A stretch of DNA of 64,000 nt from Paenibacillus_AR mesotrionivorans (lineage in GTDB: Bacteria > Bacillota > Bacilli > Paenibacillales > NBRC-103111). Made by a program: the position numbers and the translations under genes. Each line of letters opens with the position of its first letter. The first letter of the stretch is position 1. Positions 33,187-42,209 of the stretch are shown piece after piece. A model generated the notes under the pieces. It ran no database searches and was not told the DNA's origin. It was given only the letters and a program-made list of their open reading frames with translations. The stretch is from contig NZ_JBJURJ010000016.1 of assembly GCF_046098205.1 (NCBI RefSeq), positions 124,001 to 188,000 of the forward strand, in the 5' to 3' direction.

Positions 33187-33213
33187 TTCCCAAAAAGGGT
33201 TTATTTTTGGGAA
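33187..33213. promoter_or_regulatory. 27-bp perfect inverted repeat between the recombinase homologue and sulP
   Basis: TTCCCAAAAA and TTTTTGGGAA (10 bp, perfect) flank a 7-bp centre. Both neighbouring genes start from this gap, so it is not a terminator. Size and symmetry resemble a resolvase/invertase crossover site, so it is a plausible binding site for the recombinase-like protein. Confidence 0.6.
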
Positions 33214-33280
33214 TAATCATGGTACGATCTCTAATGATCATACACGAGAGATAAAAACATTAGGGAGTGAAGAGCAAAGC

Positions 33281-34744
33281 ATGCTGCAGAAAGTAAAGAA
33301 TGAATGGTTTTCCAATGTAAAAGGAGATATTTTGTCGGGTATTGTTGTTGCGCTGGCATTAATCCCGGAGGCGATCTCCTTCGCCATTATTGCCGGGGTA
33401 GACCCGATGGTAGGCCTCTATGCCTCTTTTTGCATTGCTGTGCTGATCTCGTTTATCGGCGGTAGGCCGGCTATGATTTCAGCTGCTACCGGGGCAATGG
33501 CGCTTCTGATGGTCCCTCTGGTGAAAGAACATGGTCTCCAATATTTACTGGCGGCAACAATCTTAACCGGGATCATCCAACTGCTGTTCGGTGTGCTCAA
33601 AATTGCCAAGCTTATGAAGTTTATCCCAAGACCCGTAATGATGGGTTTTGTCAATGCCCTGGCCATTCTTATTTTTATGGCCCAGGTCCCCCACTTCTTC
33701 GGGATATCCGCGATGACGTATCTATTTGTTGCTGTGACACTGCTTATTGTATATGTTTTGCCGCGTTATTTCAAAGCGGTACCTGCTCCTCTCATTGCTA
33801 TTATCCTTCTTACCGCAGTTGCTATTTGGGGCGGTTTGGACTTGGGCACAGTAGGTGATTTGGGAGTTATTACCCAAACTCTGCCTACCTTTCTGATTCC
33901 CGACATCCCGATGAATTGGGAAACCCTGCAGATTATTTTCCCTTATTCCCTTTCCCTGGCGGTTGTGGGTCTGGTTGAATCCCTGCTTACATCAACCATT
34001 GTTGATGATATGACCCAAACCGAAAGCGACAAAAACAAAGAAGCCCGCGGGCAAGGCATGGCCAATATTGTGAATGGCTTCTTCGGCGGAATGGCCGGCT
34101 GCGCCATGATCGGACAGTCCGTCATCAACGTCAAATCAGGTGGTCGGACCAGATTGTCCACCTTCGTAGCAGGTATGTTCCTGATGTTCCTCATCCTTGT
34201 GCTGGGTGGGCTAGTTGTCCAGATTCCCATGCCTGTATTAGCAGGGATCATGATCATGGTTTCTGTTGGTACCTTCGATTGGTCTTCCTTCTCTTATCTC
34301 AAAAAAGCGCCCATAAGCGATTCTGTTGTGATGGTCGCTACCGTTCTGATGGTGGTGGCTACCGATAACCTTGCTGTGGGAGTAATTGTGGGTATCGTCT
34401 TGAGCGCCATCTTCTTCGCAGCCAAGATTTCCAAAGTTGCGGTAACGAAGCAGTTGAAGGGCAATCAAATTGTGTACAGGGTAAAAGGCCAGCTGTTCTT
34501 TGTTTCCGTTGAAGGATTTATCGATGCCTTCGATTTTAATGTGGCGGATCAGGATATCGTGCTTGATTTTACTGATGCACACATTTGGGATGATTCTGGA
34601 GTGGGTGCCTTGGATAAAGCTGTGTTACGGTTCCGTGCCGGCTCCAACCGTGTGAGCGTTAAGGGGGTTAATGCTTCCAGTGAGAAAATCATCCATAAGC
34701 TGGCAATTTATCATCACCAGAATGCGCAGTTGAAATCACATTAA
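33281..34744 (+). CDS. SulP-family anion transporter with STAS domain
   Basis: From the ATG at 33281 (GGGAGTGA upstream) the protein has 487 residues. Residues ~15-385 form the membrane domain of SulP carriers, with the start GDILSGIVVALALIPEAIS and the loop VGLVESLLTSTIVDD. A C-terminal STAS domain (~400-485, DAHIWDDSGVGALDKAV) regulates it. SulP carriers take up sulfate, bicarbonate or other anions; which one is not clear. The longer open frame to 33032 overlaps the divergent gene and is rejected. Confidence 0.9.
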   Translation: MLQKVKNEWFSNVKGDILSGIVVALALIPEAISFAIIAGVDPMVGLYASFCIAVLISFIGGRPAMISAATGAMALLMVPLVKEHGLQYLLAATILTGIIQLLFGVLKIAKLMKFIPRPVMMGFVNALAILIFMAQVPHFFGISAMTYLFVAVTLLIVYVLPRYFKAVPAPLIAIILLTAVAIWGGLDLGTVGDLGVITQTLPTFLIPDIPMNWETLQIIFPYSLSLAVVGLVESLLTSTIVDDMTQTESDKNKEARGQGMANIVNGFFGGMAGCAMIGQSVINVKSGGRTRLSTFVAGMFLMFLILVLGGLVVQIPMPVLAGIMIMVSVGTFDWSSFSYLKKAPISDSVVMVATVLMVVATDNLAVGVIVGIVLSAIFFAAKISKVAVTKQLKGNQIVYRVKGQLFFVSVEGFIDAFDFNVADQDIVLDFTDAHIWDDSGVGALDKAVLRFRAGSNRVSVKGVNASSEKIIHKLAIYHHQNAQLKSH

Positions 34745-34758
34745 TCTGCAAAAAATCA

Positions 34759-34806
34759 AAGCACCTTGATTACCGGGACATGCCTGGTGGTAAGGTGCTT
34801 TTTTTT
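34759..34806 (+). terminator. Intrinsic terminator of sulP
   Basis: AAGCACCTT / AAGGTGCTT with inner ACCGGG/CCTGGT pairing, followed by TTTTTT. Confidence 0.9.
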
Positions 34807-35350
34807 ACGCAAAATATTTCTTGATGATCCGCATCTGCCCGCGGTGGCTGATTTCATCCTCCATCACATGAACCCACTTAAAATAATGATTGGCCGGTTT
34901 ATGCCCCCACCAATCGGATACGATGTATAGCCAATCGTCGTGTCTCTCCTGAAGGCCGTTTAAGGTTTTCTGCCGGACATCCTTCAGAATCGTGATATAA
35001 TCCTGCAGGCTGTAGCCTCTTATTTCCTGACGGGCTTTATCCCCCAGCTCCAGTGCGGCGCCCCACTGTCCGGTTTCCGCTTCATTAAACAGTCTGTTCT
35101 CGAAGGTATCGGTCTGGTAGGCAGTTTCTATGGCGGCAATATGCAGAAGCAGCGCCCCGATTGAATTACTTTTGTCATCCATCAGAAAGTCCAACTGCTC
35201 GATGGATAGATTGCGGACGGTTTCCAGAGTGGTAGCCCTAGCCCAAGTCATCATAGCGACAAGACGCCCGATATCCCGGGTGAAGCCTTCCTTGTCCTTG
35301 ACCAAATACAGCTCATTCCTATCGAAACGGGTTAATAAATCATAATGCAC
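34805..35350 (-). CDS. DinB-like (YfiT/DUF664) metal-binding protein
   Basis: This 181-residue four-helix-bundle protein has the DinB pattern: a first helix with MMTWARATTLETVRNLS, a His in ALLLHIAAIETAY and the late EISHRGQMRIIKKYF that supplies further metal ligands. The DinB superfamily includes thiol-dependent transferases (bacillithiol/mycothiol), but most members have no known reaction. It is probably an operon partner of nothing; the GNAT gene upstream is 19 bp away and may be co-transcribed. Confidence 0.85.
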   Translation of the reverse strand: MHYDLLTRFDRNELYLVKDKEGFTRDIGRLVAMMTWARATTLETVRNLSIEQLDFLMDDKSNSIGALLLHIAAIETAYQTDTFENRLFNEAETGQWGAALELGDKARQEIRGYSLQDYITILKDVRQKTLNGLQERHDDWLYIVSDWWGHKPANHYFKWVHVMEDEISHRGQMRIIKKYFA

Positions 35351-35369
35351 ATTGCTTCCCCCTCTGATT

Positions 35370-35912
35370 CTACAGCTGATTCCGGGTTATGCCGTACAAA
35401 TTGCTGTCCTGCAGCCCTAAGCTGCAGCAATAATAATCCTTCGCATGTCCCTCCAGCACAAAGCCCGATTTCTCCAAAACCCGGCCCGAGGCCATATTGT
35501 TCACGGAATGGGACGCTTCGATCCGGTTCAGCCCGATTTCGGAAAGCATATAACGGACCACTGCCCGTACAGCTTCTGTTGTATACCCGTTGGACCAGTA
35601 TTTTCTGGCAAGACAGTAGCCAAGGACAGCTTTTTGATCATAATCGTTTACATTTACAATACTCACCGATCCGATAAGCTCATCCCCCAATTGAATCCCC
35701 CACTGGTAGGTCAGCTCGGACTGGTATCCGCCGAATACTTCTTTAATATAACTCTTGCTGAAGCCGGCACTTGGATGGGGAGACCAGCGTTCGTATTTAC
35801 AAACCTCCGGGTCACTCATCCACTGGAATACCATTCCTGCATCCTCAGGTTGGATCTTCCTCAGTAGTAGACGCTCTGTCCGGATTTCCTGTGTTCCTTT
35901 ATGTGTAATCAC
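35370..35912 (-). CDS. GNAT-family acetyltransferase (RimJ/RimL-like)
   Basis: The 180-residue protein begins TERLLLRKIQPEDAGMVFQWMSDPEV and has the acetyl-CoA-binding region VLGYCLARKYWSNGYTTEA and the late NRIEASHSVNNMASGRVLEKSGF typical of RimJ/RimL-type N-acetyltransferases. The start is GTG with GAGG upstream. The DinB gene follows 19 bp downstream. The acceptor (a ribosomal protein N-terminus or a small amine) cannot be told. Confidence 0.9.
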   Translation of the reverse strand: MITHKGTQEIRTERLLLRKIQPEDAGMVFQWMSDPEVCKYERWSPHPSAGFSKSYIKEVFGGYQSELTYQWGIQLGDELIGSVSIVNVNDYDQKAVLGYCLARKYWSNGYTTEAVRAVVRYMLSEIGLNRIEASHSVNNMASGRVLEKSGFVLEGHAKDYYCCSLGLQDSNLYGITRNQL

Positions 35913-36020
35913 GCATGTATCCTCTTTTCTTGGCGTATTACTTTATTAATGTCATTCTTGCAGATGAAAATCAACGGAAACTATGATTATAGAAATTCAT
36001 TCATTTGGCCCTTCTAAACA

Positions 36021-36056
36021 AAAACAGTGCCTCCCAATAACGGGAAACACTGTTTT
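36021..36056. terminator. Intrinsic terminator of the lysine permease gene
   Basis: AAACAGTG / CACTGTTT with an inner CCC/GGG pair, T-rich on both sides. Confidence 0.85.
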
Positions 36057-36063
36057 TTTACTT

Positions 36064-37548
36064 TTATACTTCCGAAGTGGTCAAATCGCACTCTTCCAAC
36101 GGTACAAGCTTGCTCTTCCGGAAAAATCCGTAGCCCAGCCAGATCAGCAGGAACAGCGGAAGGCTGACATAAGAAACCAGAACGCCGTACCAGTCGATGG
36201 ATCCCCCGGAGAAAGCCCCCATATTCTGGCCAAGCACGGCGATAACGCAGATTACGAAGGCGAATATCGGGCCAAAGGGAAACCACCTTGCCTTGTATGG
36301 CAGCTCGTCCAGGGAATGGCCCTGCTTGACGAAAGCGCGGCGGAACCGGTAGTGGCAGACTGCAATGCCCAGCCAATTGATGAAGCCGCACATGCCGGAG
36401 GCGTTCAGGAGCCAGTTATAAACAATCCCGTCACCGAAAAAGGAAGCCAGGAAAGCAAGCATGCCCACAGCAGTGGTTACCAGCAAGGCGCCAACCGGAA
36501 CTCCGCGGCTGTTCAGCTTGGCAAGAGCGCGCGGGGCCATGCCATCCTTGGCCATGGAGAACAATACCCGGGTAGCGGCATACATGCCGGAATTACCTGC
36601 AGACAGCACGGAGCTGAGAATGACCGCATTCATGACCGACGCAGCGAAGGCCAAGCCGGCTTTTTCGAAGATAATGGTAAAGGGGCTCACGCCGATATCG
36701 TCAATGCCGCCCCGCAGCAGATCCGGGTTGGTGTAGGGAATCAGCAGGCCGATCACCAGAATGGCGAAAATGTAGAACACCAGAATCCGCCAGAACACCT
36801 GGCGGATCGCCCGTGGAACATTCTGCCGCGGATTCTCGCTTTCGCCGGCTGCAACCCCTACCAGCTCTGTGCCCTGGAAGGAGAAACCGGCAGCCATAAA
36901 TACGCCCAGGAAGGCGAAAAAGCCGCCATGGAAGGAGCTTCCGCCAAGCTCGAAGTTGCTAAAGCCCACAGCCTCGCCGCCCAAAATGCCGAAAATCATC
37001 ATGACACCGACAACCAGGAAAATGATAACCGTTGTAATTTTGATGATGGCGAACCAATATTCGGACTCCCCATAACCCCGTGAGGACAAGATGTTCAGCC
37101 CGAACATCAGAAGCAGGAAAAGCAGGCTCCAGATTGTCGAATTGCTCTCCGGGAACCAGTATTTAATGATAACCGTGGCAGCCGCAAGCTCTGCGGCAAT
37201 GGTAACCGCCCAGTTGTACCAGAAGTTCCAGCCTACGGCGAAGCCGAATGCCGGACTGATGAACCGGGTGCCATAGGTGCTGAAGGAACCGGAATCGGGC
37301 ATATACGTAGCCATCTCGCCCAAGCTGGTCATCAGGAAGTAGACCATGATGCCAACGGCCAGATAGGCCAGCAACGCGCCGCCCGGGCCCGAGGAGGCAA
37401 TCGCTCCGCCGCTGGCCAGGAACAGCCCGGTGCCGATGGAGCCGCCCAGGGCAATCATGGTCAGATGCCGGGCTTTAAAGCTTTTGCGCAGTGTCTGGCC
37501 GCCGGTACTGCCGCCAGCCGTTACTGCTTGGTTCACTTGCTTTTGCAT
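36064..37548 (-). CDS. lysP: Lysine permease (amino acid-polyamine-organocation family)
   Basis: From the ATG at 37548 (AAGGGG upstream; a GTG at 37560 is too close to it) the protein has about 494 residues and 12 membrane segments. It matches the AAT subfamily: FKARHLTMIALGGSIGTGLFLASGGAI, LGEMATYMPDSGSFSTYG and the later GTELVGVAAGESENPRQNVPRAI. The family takes up amino acids with protons. The lysine riboswitch directly upstream identifies lysine as the likely substrate. Confidence 0.9.
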   Translation of the reverse strand: MQKQVNQAVTAGGSTGGQTLRKSFKARHLTMIALGGSIGTGLFLASGGAIASSGPGGALLAYLAVGIMVYFLMTSLGEMATYMPDSGSFSTYGTRFISPAFGFAVGWNFWYNWAVTIAAELAAATVIIKYWFPESNSTIWSLLFLLLMFGLNILSSRGYGESEYWFAIIKITTVIIFLVVGVMMIFGILGGEAVGFSNFELGGSSFHGGFFAFLGVFMAAGFSFQGTELVGVAAGESENPRQNVPRAIRQVFWRILVFYIFAILVIGLLIPYTNPDLLRGGIDDIGVSPFTIIFEKAGLAFAASVMNAVILSSVLSAGNSGMYAATRVLFSMAKDGMAPRALAKLNSRGVPVGALLVTTAVGMLAFLASFFGDGIVYNWLLNASGMCGFINWLGIAVCHYRFRRAFVKQGHSLDELPYKARWFPFGPIFAFVICVIAVLGQNMGAFSGGSIDWYGVLVSYVSLPLFLLIWLGYGFFRKSKLVPLEECDLTTSEV

Positions 37549-37642
37549 GAATAGGGACACCCCTTTGTAGTGGTTGTCATGGAGTTCATGAATGGGAGTG
37601 CCTGAAGTGCTGGCTGCCGGATACGCAGTCCGAACGCAAAAA

Positions 37643-37665
37643 AACCGCCGGCGAATGCAGCGGTT
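37643..37665 (-). terminator. Expression-platform terminator of the lysine riboswitch
   Basis: On the minus strand AACCGC-N11-GCGGTT is followed by TTTTTTTGCG. It ends transcription when lysine is bound. Confidence 0.88.
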
Positions 37666-37705
37666 CCATAAGTAAGCCTATGGCTGCCGCATCATACTCC
37701 CTGTC

Positions 37706-37940
37706 AAGATAGCGCAACACAAGTGGCGGACAATAAGCCCTGCGGCTTCCGGTCCGTTACAAGTGACAGTTCCGCCCCTTTCGGAAACGGCCCCAGTCCG
37801 CACCGCTAGGAGGAGCAGCAGCACGGGCTTCGGCGGATATGCCTTTCCAGCAGGATCATAGACGGCTCTTTAACGTCTCCCCTGATGTACTCTTCACATC
37901 CGCGACCTCTACCTCATCTTCAGTATGATGAGGCTATCTT
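37706..37940 (-). ncRNA. Lysine riboswitch (L-box)
   Basis: The leader of lysP carries the conserved L-box blocks in order: GATGAGGTAGAGG, GGGGAGACG, CCGCCGAAGC, GACTGGGGC and GGAACTGTCAC. The 8-bp P1 stem AAGATAGC / GCTATCTT closes the aptamer at 37933-37940 and 37706-37713. A terminator follows 41 bp later. With lysine bound, lysP transcription would stop early. Confidence 0.95.
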
Positions 37941-37970
37941 AATTTCATTATGAACACATGGACAGGGATT

Positions 37971-38000
37971 AGTATAATGCATAAACACCGGAACAAGCAA
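37971..38000 (-). promoter_or_regulatory. Promoter of the L-box/lysP transcript
   Basis: On the minus strand TTGCTT (37995-38000) and TATACT (37971-37976) are 18 bp apart, placing the start about 25 bp before the aptamer. Confidence 0.65.
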
Positions 38001-38049
38001 TAACAAATTGCGGAAGGTTGGTGTCAGTTTTACCATTGTTCAAATATAT

Positions 38050-38781
38050 CTATAGGATGACGGGCAGCTCCGCTTCAATCGCAGCCAGCACCTCATCGTA
38101 GCTGTTAAACCGGTAGTCCGCCAAAGCGTTGATTTCATCCCGTTCGCCATCGGAATATTTATCGTACATGGCCACTGCCTCTATACCGGCATTATGCGCC
38201 GCTTCAACACCCACCAGGGAATCCTCAAAAATCAGGCATTCCGAGGGTGCTGCACCCAGCTCCCGCATAATCCGCAGGTACACCTCCGGATTGGGCTTGA
38301 TTTCCTTGGTATCCTCCCGTGTATAGAGAATGGAGAAACACTCATCCAGCCTGGCTTTGCCCATGATATTCCGGTTCACCGTCAGATAAAGCTCCAGATT
38401 TTTGCGTCTGGTGGCGGTGGCTACCGCCATGACAAACCCCTGTGCTTTCAGCCTGTGCAGCACCTTGTCCGCCCCGGGTTTGTAGTCAATGGTATTCGCC
38501 AGGTAATCGTCGGCGATATCATACCGCAGCTTTAATACCTCCTCTGCGGTCCAGGCGTGGTTATACGTGTCCTTCAGATACCGGCAGTATTCCAGATAAG
38601 GGTGCTCTGCCTTGCTATTACGCCGCATCACCGCGTCCCGCTGCTTCTGGATCTCGGTCTCCGCCGGTTCTGTGCCGCCGATTTTCCGGATCACCAGCCG
38701 GTCCACTTCATTCCACACCCCAACCGAATCCACCAGCGTGCCGTCCAGATCAAACATGATGACCTTTTTACCTGCAAACAT
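38050..38781 (-). CDS. HAD-family phosphatase (beta-phosphoglucomutase-like)
   Basis: The 243-residue protein has the HAD motif I MFDLDGTLVDSVGVW, an alpha-helical cap, motif II region VATATRRK, motif III Lys (TKEIKPNPEVY) and motif IV FEDSLVGVEAA. It hydrolyses a small phosphate ester. It lies 25 bp after nikE on the same strand and may be part of that transcript, but nothing in it points to nickel. Confidence 0.88.
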   Translation of the reverse strand: MFAGKKVIMFDLDGTLVDSVGVWNEVDRLVIRKIGGTEPAETEIQKQRDAVMRRNSKAEHPYLEYCRYLKDTYNHAWTAEEVLKLRYDIADDYLANTIDYKPGADKVLHRLKAQGFVMAVATATRRKNLELYLTVNRNIMGKARLDECFSILYTREDTKEIKPNPEVYLRIMRELGAAPSECLIFEDSLVGVEAAHNAGIEAVAMYDKYSDGERDEINALADYRFNSYDEVLAAIEAELPVIL

Positions 38782-38806
38782 GCCGTTCTCCTTCCTGTCC
38801 TGCCCT

Positions 38807-39421
38807 TTATCCGGCCAGCTCCTGCCAGTTCAGGATTCTGCCGCATAACCGTCCGGCCAGAGCCGCGTCATGGGTTACCGCCAGAATGCCCGCCTGATGC
38901 TGCTTGGCCCATTGTAGGACAGTATACCATATCTGTGCTTGGGTAATGGCATCCAGCATGGTTGTCATTTCGTCGGCAATCAAATAACGCGGTACGGCAC
39001 CCAAAGCTCTGGCCACGCAAATCCGCTGCAGCTCTCCTCCTGACAGCTCATTGGGGTACCGGTTGAGCCACGCGTCCTCCACGGCAAGCTCCCGCAGCAG
39101 GATTTTGTCGGGCATTCCGGCCTCCTCCAGGGTGCGTCCCAGCTTCCACTTGGGATTCACCGCCTGCTCCGGATGCTGAAGCACCAGCTGCACCGGATTT
39201 GGCATTCCTTTTGCTGCCTGCACAGGGACGCCGTTTAGGAGGATACTTCCCTCTCGGGGAGCCTGATGTCCGGCCAGCAGCTTGCCCAGTGTGGATTTGC
39301 CGCAGCCGCTTGGGCCAACCAGCCCGACGACCTCCCCCGGTTTAACCCGGATGTCCAGCTTGCGGAATACCCAGTGTTCTTTGGTATAGCGGTATCCAAG
39401 CCCGGTTCCCTCAAGTGGCAT
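38807..39421 (-). CDS. nikE: Nickel ABC transporter ATP-binding protein NikE
   Basis: This ATPase has 204 residues, with Walker A VGPSGCGKST (~34-43), signature LSGGELQRI and Walker B YLIADEMTTMLD, followed by the His switch AVTHD. It is shorter than usual NikE (~260), lacking the C-terminal oligopeptide-transporter extension, but the ATPase core is complete. It overlaps nikD by 11 bp. With NikD it drives nickel import. Confidence 0.85.
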   Translation of the reverse strand: MPLEGTGLGYRYTKEHWVFRKLDIRVKPGEVVGLVGPSGCGKSTLGKLLAGHQAPREGSILLNGVPVQAAKGMPNPVQLVLQHPEQAVNPKWKLGRTLEEAGMPDKILLRELAVEDAWLNRYPNELSGGELQRICVARALGAVPRYLIADEMTTMLDAITQAQIWYTVLQWAKQHQAGILAVTHDAALAGRLCGRILNWQELAG

Positions 39422-40328
39422 GTAAACACCTCGTTTTTCCGTTTCTCACTCCGCGGAGGCCGGGAAATTGAATCCGGCACTCCTGTGTCGCCGCCTCACA
39501 GCGTGATGCGAAGGCACAGCCCTCTAGCTTCTCACCGGGAAGGGGCTGGGAACCAGCCGTGGCGGTAAAGTGCTGGGAGGGTAATGCCGACCACAGCGCC
39601 TTGGTATAGGGATGCCGCAAGCCGGACCCGTGATCTGCGAAGTCGCTTCGGCAAGCAATTTCCACCACTGTACCCGCATACAGAACGGCCACCCGGTCGG
39701 CGACAGTAAGCGCAGCCTCAATATCATGGGTGATCAGCATCACTGCCCCACCCTCCTCCGCCAGCAGCCGGAAGCGGCCCAGTGTCTCCTTCATCGCCGG
39801 GGCATCCAGACCCGGGGTAGGTTCATCGGCAATAAACAACCTTGCTCCGCTAACCGTGGCTGTGGATACCAGAACCTTCCGTGCCATTCCCCCCGACAGC
39901 TGGAACGGGAAAAAATCCGCCACCTGCTGGGCCAGATGGAATCTTCGGAAGGCCCCCCGCTGCTTTTCCACCGGATCGCCTTGGCGGACTGCCTGCCTAA
40001 CCTGTTCCCCAACGGACATAAGCGGGTCCAGATATTGGACGGATTGCGGAATCAGCGCAATCTCCCTGCCGCGCAGCTGTTTTTGCCTTTTTGGGGTGAG
40101 TGCTTCACCCTTAAACTCCATATGGCCGCTGACCCGGGCATTACCTGGCAGGATGCCCAGAATGGCATGGGCCAGCAGGCTTTTCCCAGAGCCGCTGGAT
40201 CCCACCACAGCCACAATTTCCTCCGCATGGATAGACAAGGAAAGATGATGCAGCACCTCCGTCTGCACCTGCTTCATCCCTCGTTGAAACCGGCTGAACC
40301 GGATGGACAGATCCTGGATCTCCAGCAT
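39411..40328 (-). CDS. nikD: Nickel ABC transporter ATP-binding protein NikD
   Basis: The start is the ATG at 40328, which follows GGAGGAGG; the open frame extends 36 bases further. The 305-residue ATPase has Walker A VGSSGSGKSL, signature LSGGMARKV and Walker B LFIADEPTPGLD, plus the Cys-containing C-terminal region (CAFASRCEAATQEC) common to Dpp/Opp/Nik ATPases. It is the fifth gene of the nik operon. Confidence 0.87.
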   Translation of the reverse strand: MLEIQDLSIRFSRFQRGMKQVQTEVLHHLSLSIHAEEIVAVVGSSGSGKSLLAHAILGILPGNARVSGHMEFKGEALTPKRQKQLRGREIALIPQSVQYLDPLMSVGEQVRQAVRQGDPVEKQRGAFRRFHLAQQVADFFPFQLSGGMARKVLVSTATVSGARLFIADEPTPGLDAPAMKETLGRFRLLAEEGGAVMLITHDIEAALTVADRVAVLYAGTVVEIACRSDFADHGSGLRHPYTKALWSALPSQHFTATAGSQPLPGEKLEGCAFASRCEAATQECRIQFPGLRGVRNGKTRCLHAT

Positions 40329-40353
40329 CGCCTCACCTCCTCCAGATGATTTT

Positions 40354-41184
40354 TCATTCCTCATGGGCGTGACGCGGATCTACCCATTGCTTCAGATTTT
40401 CGCCAAGCACGGCAAACGTGCGGACCAAGACCAATAAGCATATTCCCGGAAACAACGCCAGCCACCACAGCCCGGAGGAGAGATAACGCATGGATTCCGA
40501 CAAAATGATGCCGATGGCCGGTTCATGCGGGGATAATCCCATGCCGATGAAGGTGATGGATGCCTCATGCAGAATGGCATGGGGCACCACCAGAATCAGT
40601 CCCACCAACAGCTGAGGCAGCAGATGAGGTGTAATATGCCGGATTGCAATCCACCAGCGGGACTTGCCGAAGTTCCGGGACATGGCCACATAGGGCGCCG
40701 TCCGGAGCTGAAGCACCTCCGCCCGGATGACCCGGGACAGGCTGGGCCAGTGGGTCAGAGCCACACCGATAATGATTCCCTTGGCTCCGCCACCCAGTAC
40801 GAAGGCGATAAGGAGCAGCGTTACGAGATGCGGAACACTTAGGAACAAATCGGTAATCCAGGCTACCACCCGGTCCACCACATTCCCCATTGCTGCGGCG
40901 GCAAGTCCCAGAATACCTGCGATAACCACACTTGAGGCTCCGGCAGCTACACCCACCTGCAGGCTCAAGGCCAGCCCCTTGATGGTGCGTGTCAGCATAT
41001 CCCGGCCCAGCCAGTCTGTTCCGAAGGGATGGGCCCAGGACGGTCCCAGGTTGCGCTGGTTGAGATTAGTCGCCAGTCCGGACGGATTGATGCCATAAGC
41101 AGTGAAATAAAGCGTTAATAGAAGGAGGATCGCCGCTATTGAGGTGATCCACAAACGATGCCGGTAATGTACCCGTTTTATCAT
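40354..41184 (-). CDS. nikC: Nickel ABC transporter permease NikC
   Basis: The 276-residue protein has six membrane segments and the DppC/NikC hallmarks AHPFGTDWLGRDMLTRTIKG and the EAA-type loop MSRNFGKSRWWIAIRHITPHLLP. The ATG overlaps the nikB stop by 4 bp (ATGA). It forms the membrane channel with NikB. Confidence 0.88.
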   Translation of the reverse strand: MIKRVHYRHRLWITSIAAILLLLTLYFTAYGINPSGLATNLNQRNLGPSWAHPFGTDWLGRDMLTRTIKGLALSLQVGVAAGASSVVIAGILGLAAAAMGNVVDRVVAWITDLFLSVPHLVTLLLIAFVLGGGAKGIIIGVALTHWPSLSRVIRAEVLQLRTAPYVAMSRNFGKSRWWIAIRHITPHLLPQLLVGLILVVPHAILHEASITFIGMGLSPHEPAIGIILSESMRYLSSGLWWLALFPGICLLVLVRTFAVLGENLKQWVDPRHAHEE

Positions 41185-42209
41185 GGGCGGGCACCCGCTT
41201 TCACTCTGGGATCAATCAAGCGGTAGCTGATATCCGCCATCGTATTGCCGGTAAACACAAATACCGCGCTGCACAGCACAACACCCAATAAAAGCGGCAC
41301 GTCACCGCGGAGCCCCGCCTCTACTGCTGCCTGGCCCAGGCCGGGATAGGAGAACACCTGCTCCGCCAGCACGGCTCCGCCGAACAGCTCGCTGAAGGAG
41401 GCGAACTGAAGGGTGATAGCCGGCAGCGCCACATTGCGCAGTCCATGACGGCGGAAGATGGTCCAGCCCTGCTCCCCTCTCGCTCTGGCGAACAGCCAAT
41501 ATTCCGAATCCATCACATCCAGCAGCTTTTCCCGGGTATGCAGGGCAATAGCCGCAATTCCCGTCACGCTGAGAGTCAGGACGGGCAGCAGCATGTGCCG
41601 GATGCGGTCAACCAGATGAACCTGATCGGCCGTTACCCCCGCCGGGACCGCCAGCCCCACCGGCAGCCAGCCCAGCCATACGGCAAAAACCAGCATCAAC
41701 AGCAGCCCCACCCAGAAGGTCGGAGTGGAGGACAGAATGTAGCAGTACCAGCGCACCAGCCTATCCATCCAGGAATTGCGGTTCATGGCCGCCGTCACCC
41801 CGCAGAAAAAACCAATGATTCCGGACAGCACCCAGGCGGCGCCCATCAGAGCCAAGGAAGCGGCGAACCGCTCCCCGATTACCTCCAGCACAGGCTGGCG
41901 GTAAATCATGGAGGTTCCCCAATCGCCGCCTGCCAATGCGCCGAGCCAGCTCCAATATTGTGCAGGCGCAGGCTTATCCAGCCCCCAATACTCCACAATC
42001 GCCTGTCGCTGCTCCGGGCTGACCTTCATCATATCCGCGCCTACATACGCCTGGATGGGATCAATGGGGGAATAATGAACCAGAGCAAAGGACACACCGC
42101 TGACAGCCAGAAGCAGCAGGATAAGCCCTATGCATTTCCGCCCCAAAAAGATGAGCACGGCTTTCCCCCTGTCCCTTGACCCAAAAGAATGCTGCTTTAC
42201 GGTTTCCAT
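41181..42209 (-). CDS. nikB: Nickel ABC transporter permease NikB
   Basis: From the ATG at 42209 (GAGGAG upstream; a GTG six bases earlier is possible) the protein has 342 residues with six membrane segments. It has the DppB/NikB start VSFALVHYSPIDPIQAYVG and the loop LFARARGEQGWTIFRRHGLRN. It overlaps nikA by 13 bp. Confidence 0.88.
   Translation of the reverse strand: METVKQHSFGSRDRGKAVLIFLGRKCIGLILLLLAVSGVSFALVHYSPIDPIQAYVGADMMKVSPEQRQAIVEYWGLDKPAPAQYWSWLGALAGGDWGTSMIYRQPVLEVIGERFAASLALMGAAWVLSGIIGFFCGVTAAMNRNSWMDRLVRWYCYILSSTPTFWVGLLLMLVFAVWLGWLPVGLAVPAGVTADQVHLVDRIRHMLLPVLTLSVTGIAAIALHTREKLLDVMDSEYWLFARARGEQGWTIFRRHGLRNVALPAITLQFASFSELFGGAVLAEQVFSYPGLGQAAVEAGLRGDVPLLLGVVLCSAVFVFTGNTMADISYRLIDPRVKAGARP

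Noticed and set aside
33032..33280. N-terminal extension of SulP
   Set aside because: It overlaps the start of the divergent recombinase homologue; the ATG at 33281 has a binding site and matches SulP N-termini.
35983..37083. 366-codon plus-strand ORF opposite lysP
   Set aside because: It is a shadow of the permease gene in the opposite strand; composition is Gln/His/Asn-rich and it has no ribosome binding site.
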